DNA from: Prevotella sp.
Lineage (GTDB): Bacteria > Bacteroidota > Bacteroidia > Bacteroidales > Bacteroidaceae
Direction of reading: 5' to 3'
Length of the DNA stretch: 64,000 nucleotides
NCBI GenBank assembly: GCA_003447235.1
Contig: DLZV01000016.1
Span: 11,294 to 75,293 of the forward strand
Shown: positions 53,564-61,407 of the stretch, piece after piece
Numbering within the stretch: the first letter of the stretch is position 1
Layout of the letters: every line of letters starts with the position of its first letter
The notes under the pieces: generated by a model
What the model was told of the DNA's origin: nothing
Database searches by the model: none
The model's input: the letters and a program-made list of their open reading frames with translations, nothing else
Made by a program: the position numbers and the translations under genes

Positions 53564-55987
53564 ATGAAATTATCACTTTCGGAAGAAGCTTATTCAAAGG
53601 CGTTTTACAAAGCTTATAATAGATACGGGAACGACATCCCCGATGCAGAATGGCAAAGGCTTGGTGAACTGCGTGCGAGATACGGCATAGAAATGAGTCG
53701 TGTCAGAAAAATCATCAATGCCGTGCAAGAAGGTACGATTGAGCCTGATATAGAACATAAAAAGACTACCACAGATAAGCCCAAACCAGCATCAGTGGTT
53801 TCCATCTTAACAGACACAGCCAGAGGTATGAAAAATCGTGACAACGGAACCGATTGTTTGCTGCTTGACATTTCTGATACGATAAAAAGTTCTATAAGAA
53901 GTAATTTTGACCTAGGGCTAGACGAACAGATTCTATGGGTACGAGACACTTCTTTCTGGGGCAATAAAAATCAAGGTCTGGTCATAACAGACAAACAAAT
54001 CGTTTATATTCCAGATAATGATTCGCCAGATAGCAAATATTATATCGAGTTCAACGACATCAACAAAGTGGAATATCGCGAGATGGCTATCTTTATTTGG
54101 AATTACGAAAACGAGTATTTCAGACTTCCTCTTGGAGCATTTTTTAAATACGCAGAAGAATCACAAAGTTTAATTTGCGATGCGCAACGGTTGGCTTCTG
54201 CTCTAACTCAAATGGCGATATCGGCAGGTCATACTGAAACAAAAACGGTATTTGATTTGCTAAACGACTATATTGAAGAAGGACAGTATGACGAAGCAGA
54301 AGAGTTGGCGAAACAAGCAATATCAGATTTCGCTTCAGATGCAAATCATCAATGTATGTCTTATACCTATCTTGCACATATTCTTCACGACAAAGGAGAA
54401 AACGATACAATTAACAAAAGCTCTTATATGCAAGATGCCATTGAAGCATATGACGAAGCTTTAGCCTTGTGTGATGATAAAGATCCTTACAGATTCTCAC
54501 TCTACAAAGAAAAAGGATTAATAGAACAAGAAATCGACAATACCCGTATCGCATGCAACTGTTTTATTGCAGCAATGGAATCTACCGATTTCGATTTAAA
54601 GAAAGAGGCTAAGGAACAGTATGGGCAACTGATGGAAAACTTGATGCAAAACGAAAAGCTTTTCTTGGACATTGATTACAATGAACGAAAGTTTATTTTC
54701 ACAGTGAACAATGACAAGCATATTTCTGGCTGCCAGGACTCCTCAGACCATGTTAAATGGGTATTTCCTGTGAACAGAATACCAGACTACATCAACTTTC
54801 CTGTAGGGCATCCTCAACCAAACACGCTATATATTGGTCATCCCCTAAAGCCGGGTACATACATTCCGTTTGAAAATGCGACAGAGCAATTATTCATGGA
54901 GAAGGTCCGTGAGTTGTGTTATCTAGCACAATGTCTTGGCGCAGTGGAGATAAAATTCAAAAGAATTAAAGGAAGGGATATATCGAACACATATGATTCG
55001 GCAAAAGACATATCCGTGAACCTTGGCATAAAAAATCTAAATATTGGATTAAGCGGCAATAAAGTTCTGAATAAAGCTGAAACGTCTTCAACTAAAGATG
55101 GTGTAGAACTTGTGCAACGCTATTCTCCTATGGAGAAACCATTTTGTCCAAAGGGCTTGGTTTGGTTGGACTCAGACCCTACGTGGCAAACATTGGTAAA
55201 GCAACGCTTAACAGGTAATATTCTGTCATACATTGAACGAGTATCTTCTACAGAAACTACAAATGTTACAAATAGTGAGTTGCTGTCTATAAAGGGATCT
55301 GTTGAGTATTTGTCTATAAAGGCAAGTGGCTCATATGACAAAAAAGAAGACAAGACATTCAGTAAGACAGAAGAGATGGAGTGGGAAATAGATATGCAAT
55401 TCAAACCTTTGCAGGATTTTGAAGACAAAGCACATCCCAACATTCCTTTACAGAATGAATATTTACCAGAAGAAGATGAATATATGGAAGAAGTCAGATT
55501 CTGTTTAGAAGATGACAATGAAATAAATGAACATTCTCGTAAGTTTCTGGAACGTAAGCGACAAAAAAGCGGATTGTCGGAAGCCCGTGCCATAGAATTA
55601 GAAACGATTGTAAAGGACTCTTTGTCTGCTTCTATGATACAGAATACTGACGATCTTTCTGAAGAAGAGTTGGCTTACAAGAGTGAAGTTGAGCTCTGCA
55701 TAGAAGATGGTAATGAGATAGATGAACATATGCGTAGATTTTTGGACCGCAAGCGCCAAAGATTAGGATTGTCAGAAGCTCGTGCCCAAGAGATTGAATC
55801 TATGGTCAAAGCTTCGCAAACTTCTTTTACAAAAGAAGAACAAGAGTATTTGGAAATCCTTGATGAGGTGTTCGAAAACGGTATTATTCCCAATAGCGTA
55901 CGTCGTTTACTGGATAGAGAAATCAAGTCATTAGGACTTTCTGAAGAACGCGCAAAAGAGTTAGAAGAAATAAAATGTAAAGCGTAA
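53564..55987 (+). CDS. Unknown 807-residue multi-domain protein with bPH-like, TPR-like and repeated helical modules
   Basis: In order: a helical module at about residues 5-55 (YNRYGNDIPDAEWQRLGELR), a bacterial PH-like segment at about 115-210 (NQGLVITDKQIVYIPDN and YYIEFNDINKVEYREM), TPR-like helices at about 222-365 (EEGQYDEAEELAKQAI, AIEAYDEALAL) and a mixed region at 370-625 with HPQPNTLYIGHPLKPGTYIPF. Three further copies of the module end the protein: about 639-688, 704-752 and 761-807 (GLSEARAIELE, GLSEARAQEIE, GLSEERAKELE). There is no signal peptide and no enzyme motif I can see. It shares the module with the protein upstream. A scaffold or sensor role is only a guess. Confidence 0.85.
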   Translation: MKLSLSEEAYSKAFYKAYNRYGNDIPDAEWQRLGELRARYGIEMSRVRKIINAVQEGTIEPDIEHKKTTTDKPKPASVVSILTDTARGMKNRDNGTDCLLLDISDTIKSSIRSNFDLGLDEQILWVRDTSFWGNKNQGLVITDKQIVYIPDNDSPDSKYYIEFNDINKVEYREMAIFIWNYENEYFRLPLGAFFKYAEESQSLICDAQRLASALTQMAISAGHTETKTVFDLLNDYIEEGQYDEAEELAKQAISDFASDANHQCMSYTYLAHILHDKGENDTINKSSYMQDAIEAYDEALALCDDKDPYRFSLYKEKGLIEQEIDNTRIACNCFIAAMESTDFDLKKEAKEQYGQLMENLMQNEKLFLDIDYNERKFIFTVNNDKHISGCQDSSDHVKWVFPVNRIPDYINFPVGHPQPNTLYIGHPLKPGTYIPFENATEQLFMEKVRELCYLAQCLGAVEIKFKRIKGRDISNTYDSAKDISVNLGIKNLNIGLSGNKVLNKAETSSTKDGVELVQRYSPMEKPFCPKGLVWLDSDPTWQTLVKQRLTGNILSYIERVSSTETTNVTNSELLSIKGSVEYLSIKASGSYDKKEDKTFSKTEEMEWEIDMQFKPLQDFEDKAHPNIPLQNEYLPEEDEYMEEVRFCLEDDNEINEHSRKFLERKRQKSGLSEARAIELETIVKDSLSASMIQNTDDLSEEELAYKSEVELCIEDGNEIDEHMRRFLDRKRQRLGLSEARAQEIESMVKASQTSFTKEEQEYLEILDEVFENGIIPNSVRRLLDREIKSLGLSEERAKELEEIKCKA

Positions 55988-55993
55988 TAATTA

Positions 55994-56037
55994 TACTCCA
56001 ATAAGTTGTGTAAAACTTATCACAACTAATTGGAGTA
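55994..56037. promoter_or_regulatory. 17-bp inverted repeat before the second small-protein gene
   Basis: TACTCCAATAAGTTGTG (55994-56010) and CACAACTAATTGGAGTA (56021-56037) are complementary at 16 of 17 positions with a 10-nt loop. It lacks a T-run, so it could be an operator, an attenuator or a weak terminator. Confidence 0.6.
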
Positions 56038-56053
56038 ATATAACGAATTGACT

Positions 56054-56275
56054 ATGAGTAAGGTTTTTCAAGTCAGGCCGAAGCGCATCAAGCGTTCCAA
56101 TGGCACCGTACTAACCCCCGATATGGTAGTGACGGTAACTACTCAGCAGCATACTACCACACCATTCTACAACGGTGCCAAAGAACTTCAAGAAGTCTAC
56201 ATGCGCATCTACGCCTTCGACTACAAAAAAGCATGCTGCAACCAGAATGATTTTGAATTTAGGAAGTTGGACTAA
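56054..56275 (+). CDS. Unknown 73-residue protein, copy 2
   Basis: MSKVFQVRPKRIKRSNGTVL to NDFEFRKLD, the paralogue of the protein at 52598 (64 of 73 identical). The core KRSNGTVLTPDMVVTVTT and the segment MRIYAFDYKKACCNQNDFEF are unchanged. It follows the inverted repeat and is directly abutted by the truncated gene at 56276, so the downstream boundary of the cassette lies at its stop codon. Confidence 0.8.
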   Translation: MSKVFQVRPKRIKRSNGTVLTPDMVVTVTTQQHTTTPFYNGAKELQEVYMRIYAFDYKKACCNQNDFEFRKLD

Positions 56276-56646
56276 ATAAGCATAAGTACTTCTTCAACTA
56301 TCTGCAAGTGGCGATGGGTGGTCCTCGTGAGGCTGGCACAGCCGAACAATATCACCAGGCAGGCAAGGCTTTCTTTGAGGTTATCGAAAAGTACCAGCCC
56401 GAGTACATCATCGTATGGGCCAAGAGGCTTTGGAATAATTTGCCTGGCGGTCACTGGCGCCAAGAGCAAGTTTCTGATGTTCACTGGGTGGATTGTAATG
56501 ACATCGAAGTGGAAGGCACTTGGGTGCCTAATGGATTCTACATGATGCCTGGTGGCAAGCATGTAAAGGTCCTTGTGGTGAATCATCCTTCCGTAGGCTA
56601 TTCTTGGGACTATTGGTACAAGGTGATACAAAAATTTTTGAGATAA
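56276..56646 (+). pseudogene. N-terminally truncated gene, possibly of uracil-DNA-glycosylase-like fold
   Basis: An open frame joins without a start codon right at the end of the small-protein gene and reads HKYFFNYLQVAMGGPREAG, EKYQPEYIIVWAKRLWNNLP and, near the end, VLVVNHPSVGYSWDYW. The pattern (a hydrophobic strand before a W-x-K/R-L-W motif, then a late NHPS) recalls UDG-superfamily proteins, but this is a weak call. Only a GTG and an internal ATG could start it. The 5' part appears to have been replaced by the cassette. Confidence 0.55.
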
Positions 56647-56684
56647 TTTTCTCGCCTGTGCCACAATTTGACACACCATACCAT

Positions 56685-56692
56685 TATCTTTG
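56685..56692 (+). promoter_or_regulatory. -7 element before the 297-residue protein gene
   Basis: TATCTTTG, an exact TAnnTTTG match, 167 bp before the ATG at 56859; a TTTG at 56667-56670 is closer than consensus. Confidence 0.5.
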
Positions 56693-56710
56693 CTGTCGCA
56701 ACTGAATGAG

Positions 56711-56890
56711 GTGGATTTTGCTCTCACTAATCTCCGATCCAAGGACTTGGAGTATTTGGAGAAGACGTTGAAGCGAAACGCTCCCTACAAGATACGGGGA
56801 GGAAGTTTCGGCGATGATATAATAATAGAAGTGTGTAATGGTAAAATAGTAGGGAAATATGAAGGAAGAATGGATGAAACTGATAGATGA
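56711..56890 (+). pseudogene. Short open frame, probable gene remnant
   Basis: A frame without an ATG reads VDFALTNLRSKDLEYLEKTL and GSFGDDIIIEVCNGKIVGKY, protein-like in composition, and overlaps the next gene's start by 32 bp. A GTG start at 56711 would put it only some 12 nt after the predicted transcription start. It could be a small gene or a fragment; I cannot tell. Confidence 0.3.
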
Positions 56891-57752
56891 TGTAGAGAAC
56901 GACCGTAGCTATAATGCTGATCCTAACTTCATTTTTTTTGACTTTATAAGAGAAAAGTCTACGATAGAGGATAAGCGTGCCATCGTGCAAGAGGTGGAGC
57001 GTCGTGTCAAGAAGGTGGTGAATCGGGAAGTGAACAATCCTGACTATTTCTTCAGAAACTTCAGTGAGTCGGAGCGAGAGCTCTTGGACGACTTGCTTGG
57101 GCTTCGTGAGGTGACGCTCGACGAGATGATGCTTCATCCTACTGCTGCCGAGGTGGAACGATTGAGCCAGTTGAACGACAAACTCTACAAACTCACCTTG
57201 GAGTGTTTCGAGCAATGCCGTAACCTTTGGCTTACGCTCTATCGCTCGCCTTACAAGGTGGACGACCGTTTCTGCTACGACTTGGACAGTACGCTTCGAT
57301 TCGAGTATGCTGACAAAGACTCGGTCTTGCATCTGGAGAATGATGACTATTACGGTTCCGACTTCGACTATATGATTCATCTGACTGATGAGTTGCTCAG
57401 TACAGGACATTGCAAGATGGATACCATCGTGAATGGTGCGTCTGCCGACTTTTTCGGCAACGAAGAGGATACGTTGAGAGAGTTGACTGATACGCTCGAC
57501 GATGGCACGTCGTGGGCGGAAGGCTATCTGCACAACAAGGCGTACGACCATTTGTGTATCTGTTATGCGATGCATGCCTTGCATACTCATGAGCCTTGGT
57601 GCTTGCCTGATATTCTCCGCATGGATGATTTCACTCTCAATGTGAAATTGAATTATGAGCGCAGCGTGTCAGAGCAGCGAGATATTCATTATCCTGATGT
57701 AAACGAGAATGACCCTCATTGGCCTGAGGGTGTGCCTTGTTTGGAAAGGTGA
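56859..57752 (+). CDS. Hypothetical protein
   Basis: A 297-residue acidic, soluble protein with no signal peptide or membrane segment. It begins MKEEWMKLIDDVENDRSYNA and has a charged helical first third (EDKRAIVQEVERRVKKVVNREV, then SESERELLDDLLGLREVTLDEMM). A central part has YADKDSVLHLENDDYYGSDFDYMIHLTDELL, and the C-terminal part contains GYLHNKAYDHLCICYAMHALHTHEPWCLPDILRM. I do not recognise a family. Base composition is intermediate between the starch region and the AT-rich cassette. Neighbours are remnants, so context gives no function. Confidence 0.7.
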   Translation: MKEEWMKLIDDVENDRSYNADPNFIFFDFIREKSTIEDKRAIVQEVERRVKKVVNREVNNPDYFFRNFSESERELLDDLLGLREVTLDEMMLHPTAAEVERLSQLNDKLYKLTLECFEQCRNLWLTLYRSPYKVDDRFCYDLDSTLRFEYADKDSVLHLENDDYYGSDFDYMIHLTDELLSTGHCKMDTIVNGASADFFGNEEDTLRELTDTLDDGTSWAEGYLHNKAYDHLCICYAMHALHTHEPWCLPDILRMDDFTLNVKLNYERSVSEQRDIHYPDVNENDPHWPEGVPCLER

Positions 57753-57806
57753 AAAATAAATTGTGATGCAATATTCTTGTAAATTTTCATTAGATATTTA
57801 GAGATT

Positions 57807-58351
57807 ATGGACAATCGTGTAAAATTCTATAGTTGGCTGATAGGCCTCTTGGATCGTAAGCATCTTACCTTAGAGGAGATTGCTAATGAGTGGCTTGATG
57901 CCAACGCTAATCAGGATGAGGATGAGCTGGACAAACGTACCTTTCATCGTTATCGTGAAAATATCCAGTCGCAGTTTGGCATTACTGTGGAATGCAACAA
58001 GAGCGATGGCTATCGGTATTATCTGAAGCGTGACCCCGTGGAAAATGACGATGTGACGGAATGGATGCTGAGTTCCTGCGGCTGGCTTCGTTAGGTGATA
58101 TGCTGAAGTTTCACAATAAGGTGATGCTCGATACGCCGCCATACAACACGGAATATCTGGATGATATTCTTGCAGCGATAGATAAGCAATATCTGCTGAT
58201 GTTTAAGTATGTTTCGGGTTTCGGAGCAGAGAGCGATATCGTGCTGCAACCGGCTTTCGTGAGATACTTCAAGCAACGATGGTACGTTGTGGGAGTGAAG
58301 ATTTCAAGTGCAGAGGAAGATGTGAGGAAACTCGTTAGGGTTCCCACATAG
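57807..58351 (+). pseudogene. WYL-domain transcriptional regulator, N-terminal part, frameshifted and truncated
   Basis: The first 90 codons (MDNRVKFYSWLIGLLDRKHL, KRTFHRYRENIQSQFGITVECNKSDGYRYY) are the winged-helix start of Bacteroidota WYL regulators. Near 58065-58075 the frame breaks, and the next frame continues the protein: RLASLGDMLKFHNKVMLDTP, then QPAFVRYFKQRWYVVGVKI, the heart of the WYL domain. It then ends at 58351, well short of the roughly 330 residues of intact members. A matching C-terminal piece lies at 62801. Confidence 0.78.
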
Positions 58352-58365
58352 GATGAAGGGTGAAA

Positions 58366-58566
58366 ATGTGGATTGTTTTTTCTGTTAAAGAAGGAAATAA
58401 GACTATATATGAACAAGCTAATGATATGATGCAAACCGATCATGAATATATCGGCGAGTTATATGATTACTTTGATGCAGCGTTCCTGAAACTCTTCCTA
58501 AAGAATGGAGCCATCTGTGAAAGAGATGAATTTGAAACAAAGGTAAAGCAAAACGGAATGAGATGA
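58366..58566 (+). CDS. Small open frame of unknown status
   Basis: A 66-residue frame from ATG 58366 (MWIVFSVKEGNKTIYEQAND), ending FETKVKQNGMR. It has plausible codon use but no recognised family, and it sits between a pseudogene and a terminator. It may be the end of a lost longer gene. Confidence 0.35.
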   Translation: MWIVFSVKEGNKTIYEQANDMMQTDHEYIGELYDYFDAAFLKLFLKNGAICERDEFETKVKQNGMR

Positions 58567-58610
58567 TATTCGGTAGAAGTTTAGTGCAAACTTATACTGG
58601 GTACAAAAAT

Positions 58611-58657
58611 AAAAGGTTCCTTGATGGAGTTTGATAATCTCCAAAGGAACCTTTTTT
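58611..58657. terminator. Terminator beside the GH3 gene
   Basis: AAAAGGTTCCTTGATGGAG-type left arm and CTCCAAAGGAACCTTTT right arm form a long stem with A- and T-runs at each end; usable from both sides. It lies 4 bp past the GH3 stop. Confidence 0.85.
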
Positions 58658-58660
58658 GTT

Positions 58661-60922
58661 TTATTTCAGTTCAAACGCCTTTTTTAGTTTCAGCTGATCG
58701 GAAGCATTTCCGACGAGCGCCTCAAACTTGCCTGCTTCAGCCTTCCAGGATGCAGCTGTTTCATCATAGAAGCTGAGTGCCTGCTTATTGATGGTGATGT
58801 TTACATCCTTGCTCTCTCCCGGCTGCAGGTAAACCTTCTGGAATCCCTTCAATTCCTTGTAAGGACGATCAACCGAAGCTTTTACATCATGGATATAGAG
58901 TTGGATGGTTTCTGCACCGGCACGTTTGCCAGTGTTCTTTACATTCACGGTAAAGGTGATAGAGTCATTCAGATTCATCAGATTCTTGTCACAGCGGAGA
59001 TTAGAGATGGCAAACTGGGTGTAGCTCAATCCATGTCCAAAGGCGAATGCTGGCTTGATGTTTTTCTTATCAGTCCAACGGTAACCTACGTAGATGCCTT
59101 CCTTATACTCCTCATCAATGATGTTGCCCTCAGTCTTGGCTCCACCTTCCTTGCGCCAGGTGCCCGGATAGGTGTTTAATGCGTGGGCCCCCACTTCCTG
59201 CAATGAGTTTACCCATGTGAATGGTAATTTGCCGCTAGGATTCTTGTCGCCGGTGAGGATAGAAGCCAGAGCTTCACCGCTTTCGCTACCGATATACCAT
59301 CCCTGAATGATGCCTGCTACCTTTTCTTTCCAAGGCATAGCCACAGCATTACCTGAGATATTCACATAGATGAAGTTCTTGTTGGCTTTAGCCAAAGCCT
59401 CGATGAGCTTGTCTTGAGCGTATGGCAATTCAAACTGTTTGCGGTCGTGACCTTCGCAATCCTGATAATCGCTCTTGTTCAAGCCGCCAAACATCACCAC
59501 GTAATCAGCATGCTTGGCTTTTTCTACGGCTTCGGCTATCAGCTCAGCCTCGCTGCGTTTGTCCTCCAGATTCTGTCCGGTAGTTACGCCATTGTAATTT
59601 CCGCTTACATCGCCTACATAACCTCGGGCAAACTCCACTTCCACATTATCTTTTGCCAGTCGAGATTTTAATCCGTCGAGTGGCGAAATCTCCCGCTGTA
59701 CCTTGAGAGAAGAACTGCCTCCACCCACGGTCATCATCTTCACGGCATTTTCTCCTACTACCAAAACACGTTGTGCCTTCTGGGTATTGATAGGAAGCAC
59801 ATGGTTCTTGTTCTGGAGCAGTACGATGCCTTCTTCGGCAATCTGTCTGGCTGCTGCATAGTGGCTGTCAGAACAGAGAAAACCATGAGGACGGTTCGGA
59901 TTCATGGTGGTACGATAGAATAGGCGTAATACGCGGCGCACCTTTTCATTCAATTCCTTGGTGGTGTATTTACCTTCCTGGATACCTTTTATATATGGTA
60001 CGGCAAGGTAGTAATTATCGTAGGCATTGCTGGCACCCATGGTCAATCCGTTCGTCCATGTGCCGAACTCTATGTCGAGCCCGTTCTTCACGGCTTGGTC
60101 GGTATCGTGTGCGCCTCCCCAGTCGCTTACCACTACGCCGTCATATTTCCAGTCGCCCTTCAGAATCTTGTTCAGAGTCCACTGGTTGTGGCAGTTGTGT
60201 TCGTTCTTGTAGAGATTGTATGTACCCATGATTCCCCAAGTCTTACCTTTCTCTACAGCAGCCTTGAAGGCTGGGAGATAGATTTCATGGAGGGCACGGT
60301 CGCTCACGATGACGTTTACCTGATGACGGTATTCCTCCTCGTTATTGAGGCAGTAATGCTTTACGCAGGCTGATACTCCCTTAGACTGTAATCCTTGGAT
60401 ATAAGGTACAACCATGATGCTTGCCAGGTAAGGATCTTCACCCATATATTCGAAGTTGCGTCCGTTCAATGGGGTGCGATAGATGTTCACGCCAGGACCT
60501 AAGATCATGTCTTTTCCTCGATACAAAGCCTCTTCGCCTAATGATTCTCCATAGATTCTGCTCATCTGTGGGTTCCAGGATGCTGCCAGGCAGGTGAGGG
60601 CAGGGAAGGCAACGCAGGAGTCGTTGGTCTGACCAGCCTGCTCCCATTCGTCCCACAGTACATCAGGGCGAACACCATGAGGACCGTCATCTGTCCAGAA
60701 ATCAGGAAATCCCAAACGGGGAACTCCTGCAGAAGAAAACTTACTCTGTGCATGAATGATGCGAATCTTTTCTTGCAGCGTCATGCGGGTAATGGCATCG
60801 TCGATGCGTTGCTCTACTGGTTTGGTGTTGTCGAGGTAGACGGGCAACTTACCAGTTTGTTGTGCGCTGGAGGTGGCTATAGCCGCCATCGACAGTGCGC
60901 AGGATAGAATGAAGTGTTTCAT
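58661..60922 (-). CDS. GH3 family beta-glucosidase/exoglycosidase, secreted
   Basis: A 753-residue GH3 enzyme with a signal peptide (residues 1-21, ATSSAQ). The N-terminal barrel has GFPDFWTDDGPHGVRPD, GPGVNIYRTPLNGRNFEYMGEDP and KHYCLNNEE; the nucleophile is D267 in VVVSDWGGAHD. The middle alpha/beta sandwich has GIVLLQNKNHVLPI and SGKLPFTW, and a fibronectin type III-like domain fills the end (ITFTVNVKNTGKRAGAETIQLYI). The N-terminal WTDDGPHGVR type is common for beta-glucosidases acting on cello-oligosaccharides or other beta-glucans. It is monocistronic in an accessory region, with base composition more AT-rich than the sus genes. Confidence 0.93.
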   Translation of the reverse strand: MKHFILSCALSMAAIATSSAQQTGKLPVYLDNTKPVEQRIDDAITRMTLQEKIRIIHAQSKFSSAGVPRLGFPDFWTDDGPHGVRPDVLWDEWEQAGQTNDSCVAFPALTCLAASWNPQMSRIYGESLGEEALYRGKDMILGPGVNIYRTPLNGRNFEYMGEDPYLASIMVVPYIQGLQSKGVSACVKHYCLNNEEEYRHQVNVIVSDRALHEIYLPAFKAAVEKGKTWGIMGTYNLYKNEHNCHNQWTLNKILKGDWKYDGVVVSDWGGAHDTDQAVKNGLDIEFGTWTNGLTMGASNAYDNYYLAVPYIKGIQEGKYTTKELNEKVRRVLRLFYRTTMNPNRPHGFLCSDSHYAAARQIAEEGIVLLQNKNHVLPINTQKAQRVLVVGENAVKMMTVGGGSSSLKVQREISPLDGLKSRLAKDNVEVEFARGYVGDVSGNYNGVTTGQNLEDKRSEAELIAEAVEKAKHADYVVMFGGLNKSDYQDCEGHDRKQFELPYAQDKLIEALAKANKNFIYVNISGNAVAMPWKEKVAGIIQGWYIGSESGEALASILTGDKNPSGKLPFTWVNSLQEVGAHALNTYPGTWRKEGGAKTEGNIIDEEYKEGIYVGYRWTDKKNIKPAFAFGHGLSYTQFAISNLRCDKNLMNLNDSITFTVNVKNTGKRAGAETIQLYIHDVKASVDRPYKELKGFQKVYLQPGESKDVNITINKQALSFYDETAASWKAEAGKFEALVGNASDQLKLKKAFELK

Positions 60923-60995
60923 GTATCTTGTGAATATTATTTCTTATGAATATTAAATTGTTAGTTATGAAAGTGCGTATCTGTCATTTTGGATA

Positions 60996-61003
60996 CAAAG
61001 TTA
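60996..61003 (-). promoter_or_regulatory. -7 element of the GH3 gene
   Basis: TAACTTTG on the minus strand, 74 bp before the GH3 start; no TTTG at the right distance. Confidence 0.5.
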
Positions 61004-61167
61004 CTAAATAATTAGATATAAACCGCGTTCTTGCAAAGAAAAAGTGGAAAAATATCATTGGTGATTTTATAAGTACCTGATAAAGAGCGCTGTATGTTTA
61101 TTCCATCCACTTTCAATGGTATGGAAGATTATGGAAACCTGTTGTAAATGAGTTTGTTATTGCGTTC

Positions 61168-61221
61168 TATGGTTGTCTTTCTATCTTGTCGATGTATGAT
61201 TGACGAATAATAGTTGCCATA
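61168..61221 (-). pseudogene. AAA_14/DUF4143 ATPase, tiny N-terminal fragment
   Basis: ATG at 61221 reads MATIIRQSYIDKIERQP and stops. Thirteen of the first 15 residues equal the start of the fragment at 51814, and the flanking bases before the ATG are also alike. It is a second broken copy. Confidence 0.7.
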
Positions 61222-61407
61222 TTTTTGTCTTTTATAATGGATATAAATCGGAACTATTTTTTTCTATAAAATACAAAAAAGGAGTTCCCTATGCAATATA
61301 GTTTTAGATAATCCGTTATCTAACAATCCGCAAAAACGAAAATGCTGATAATCTTTGTGGATGTAGTAAGATTTGAAGCAAAAAGTGTAACATCAAAACG
61401 ATTAATT

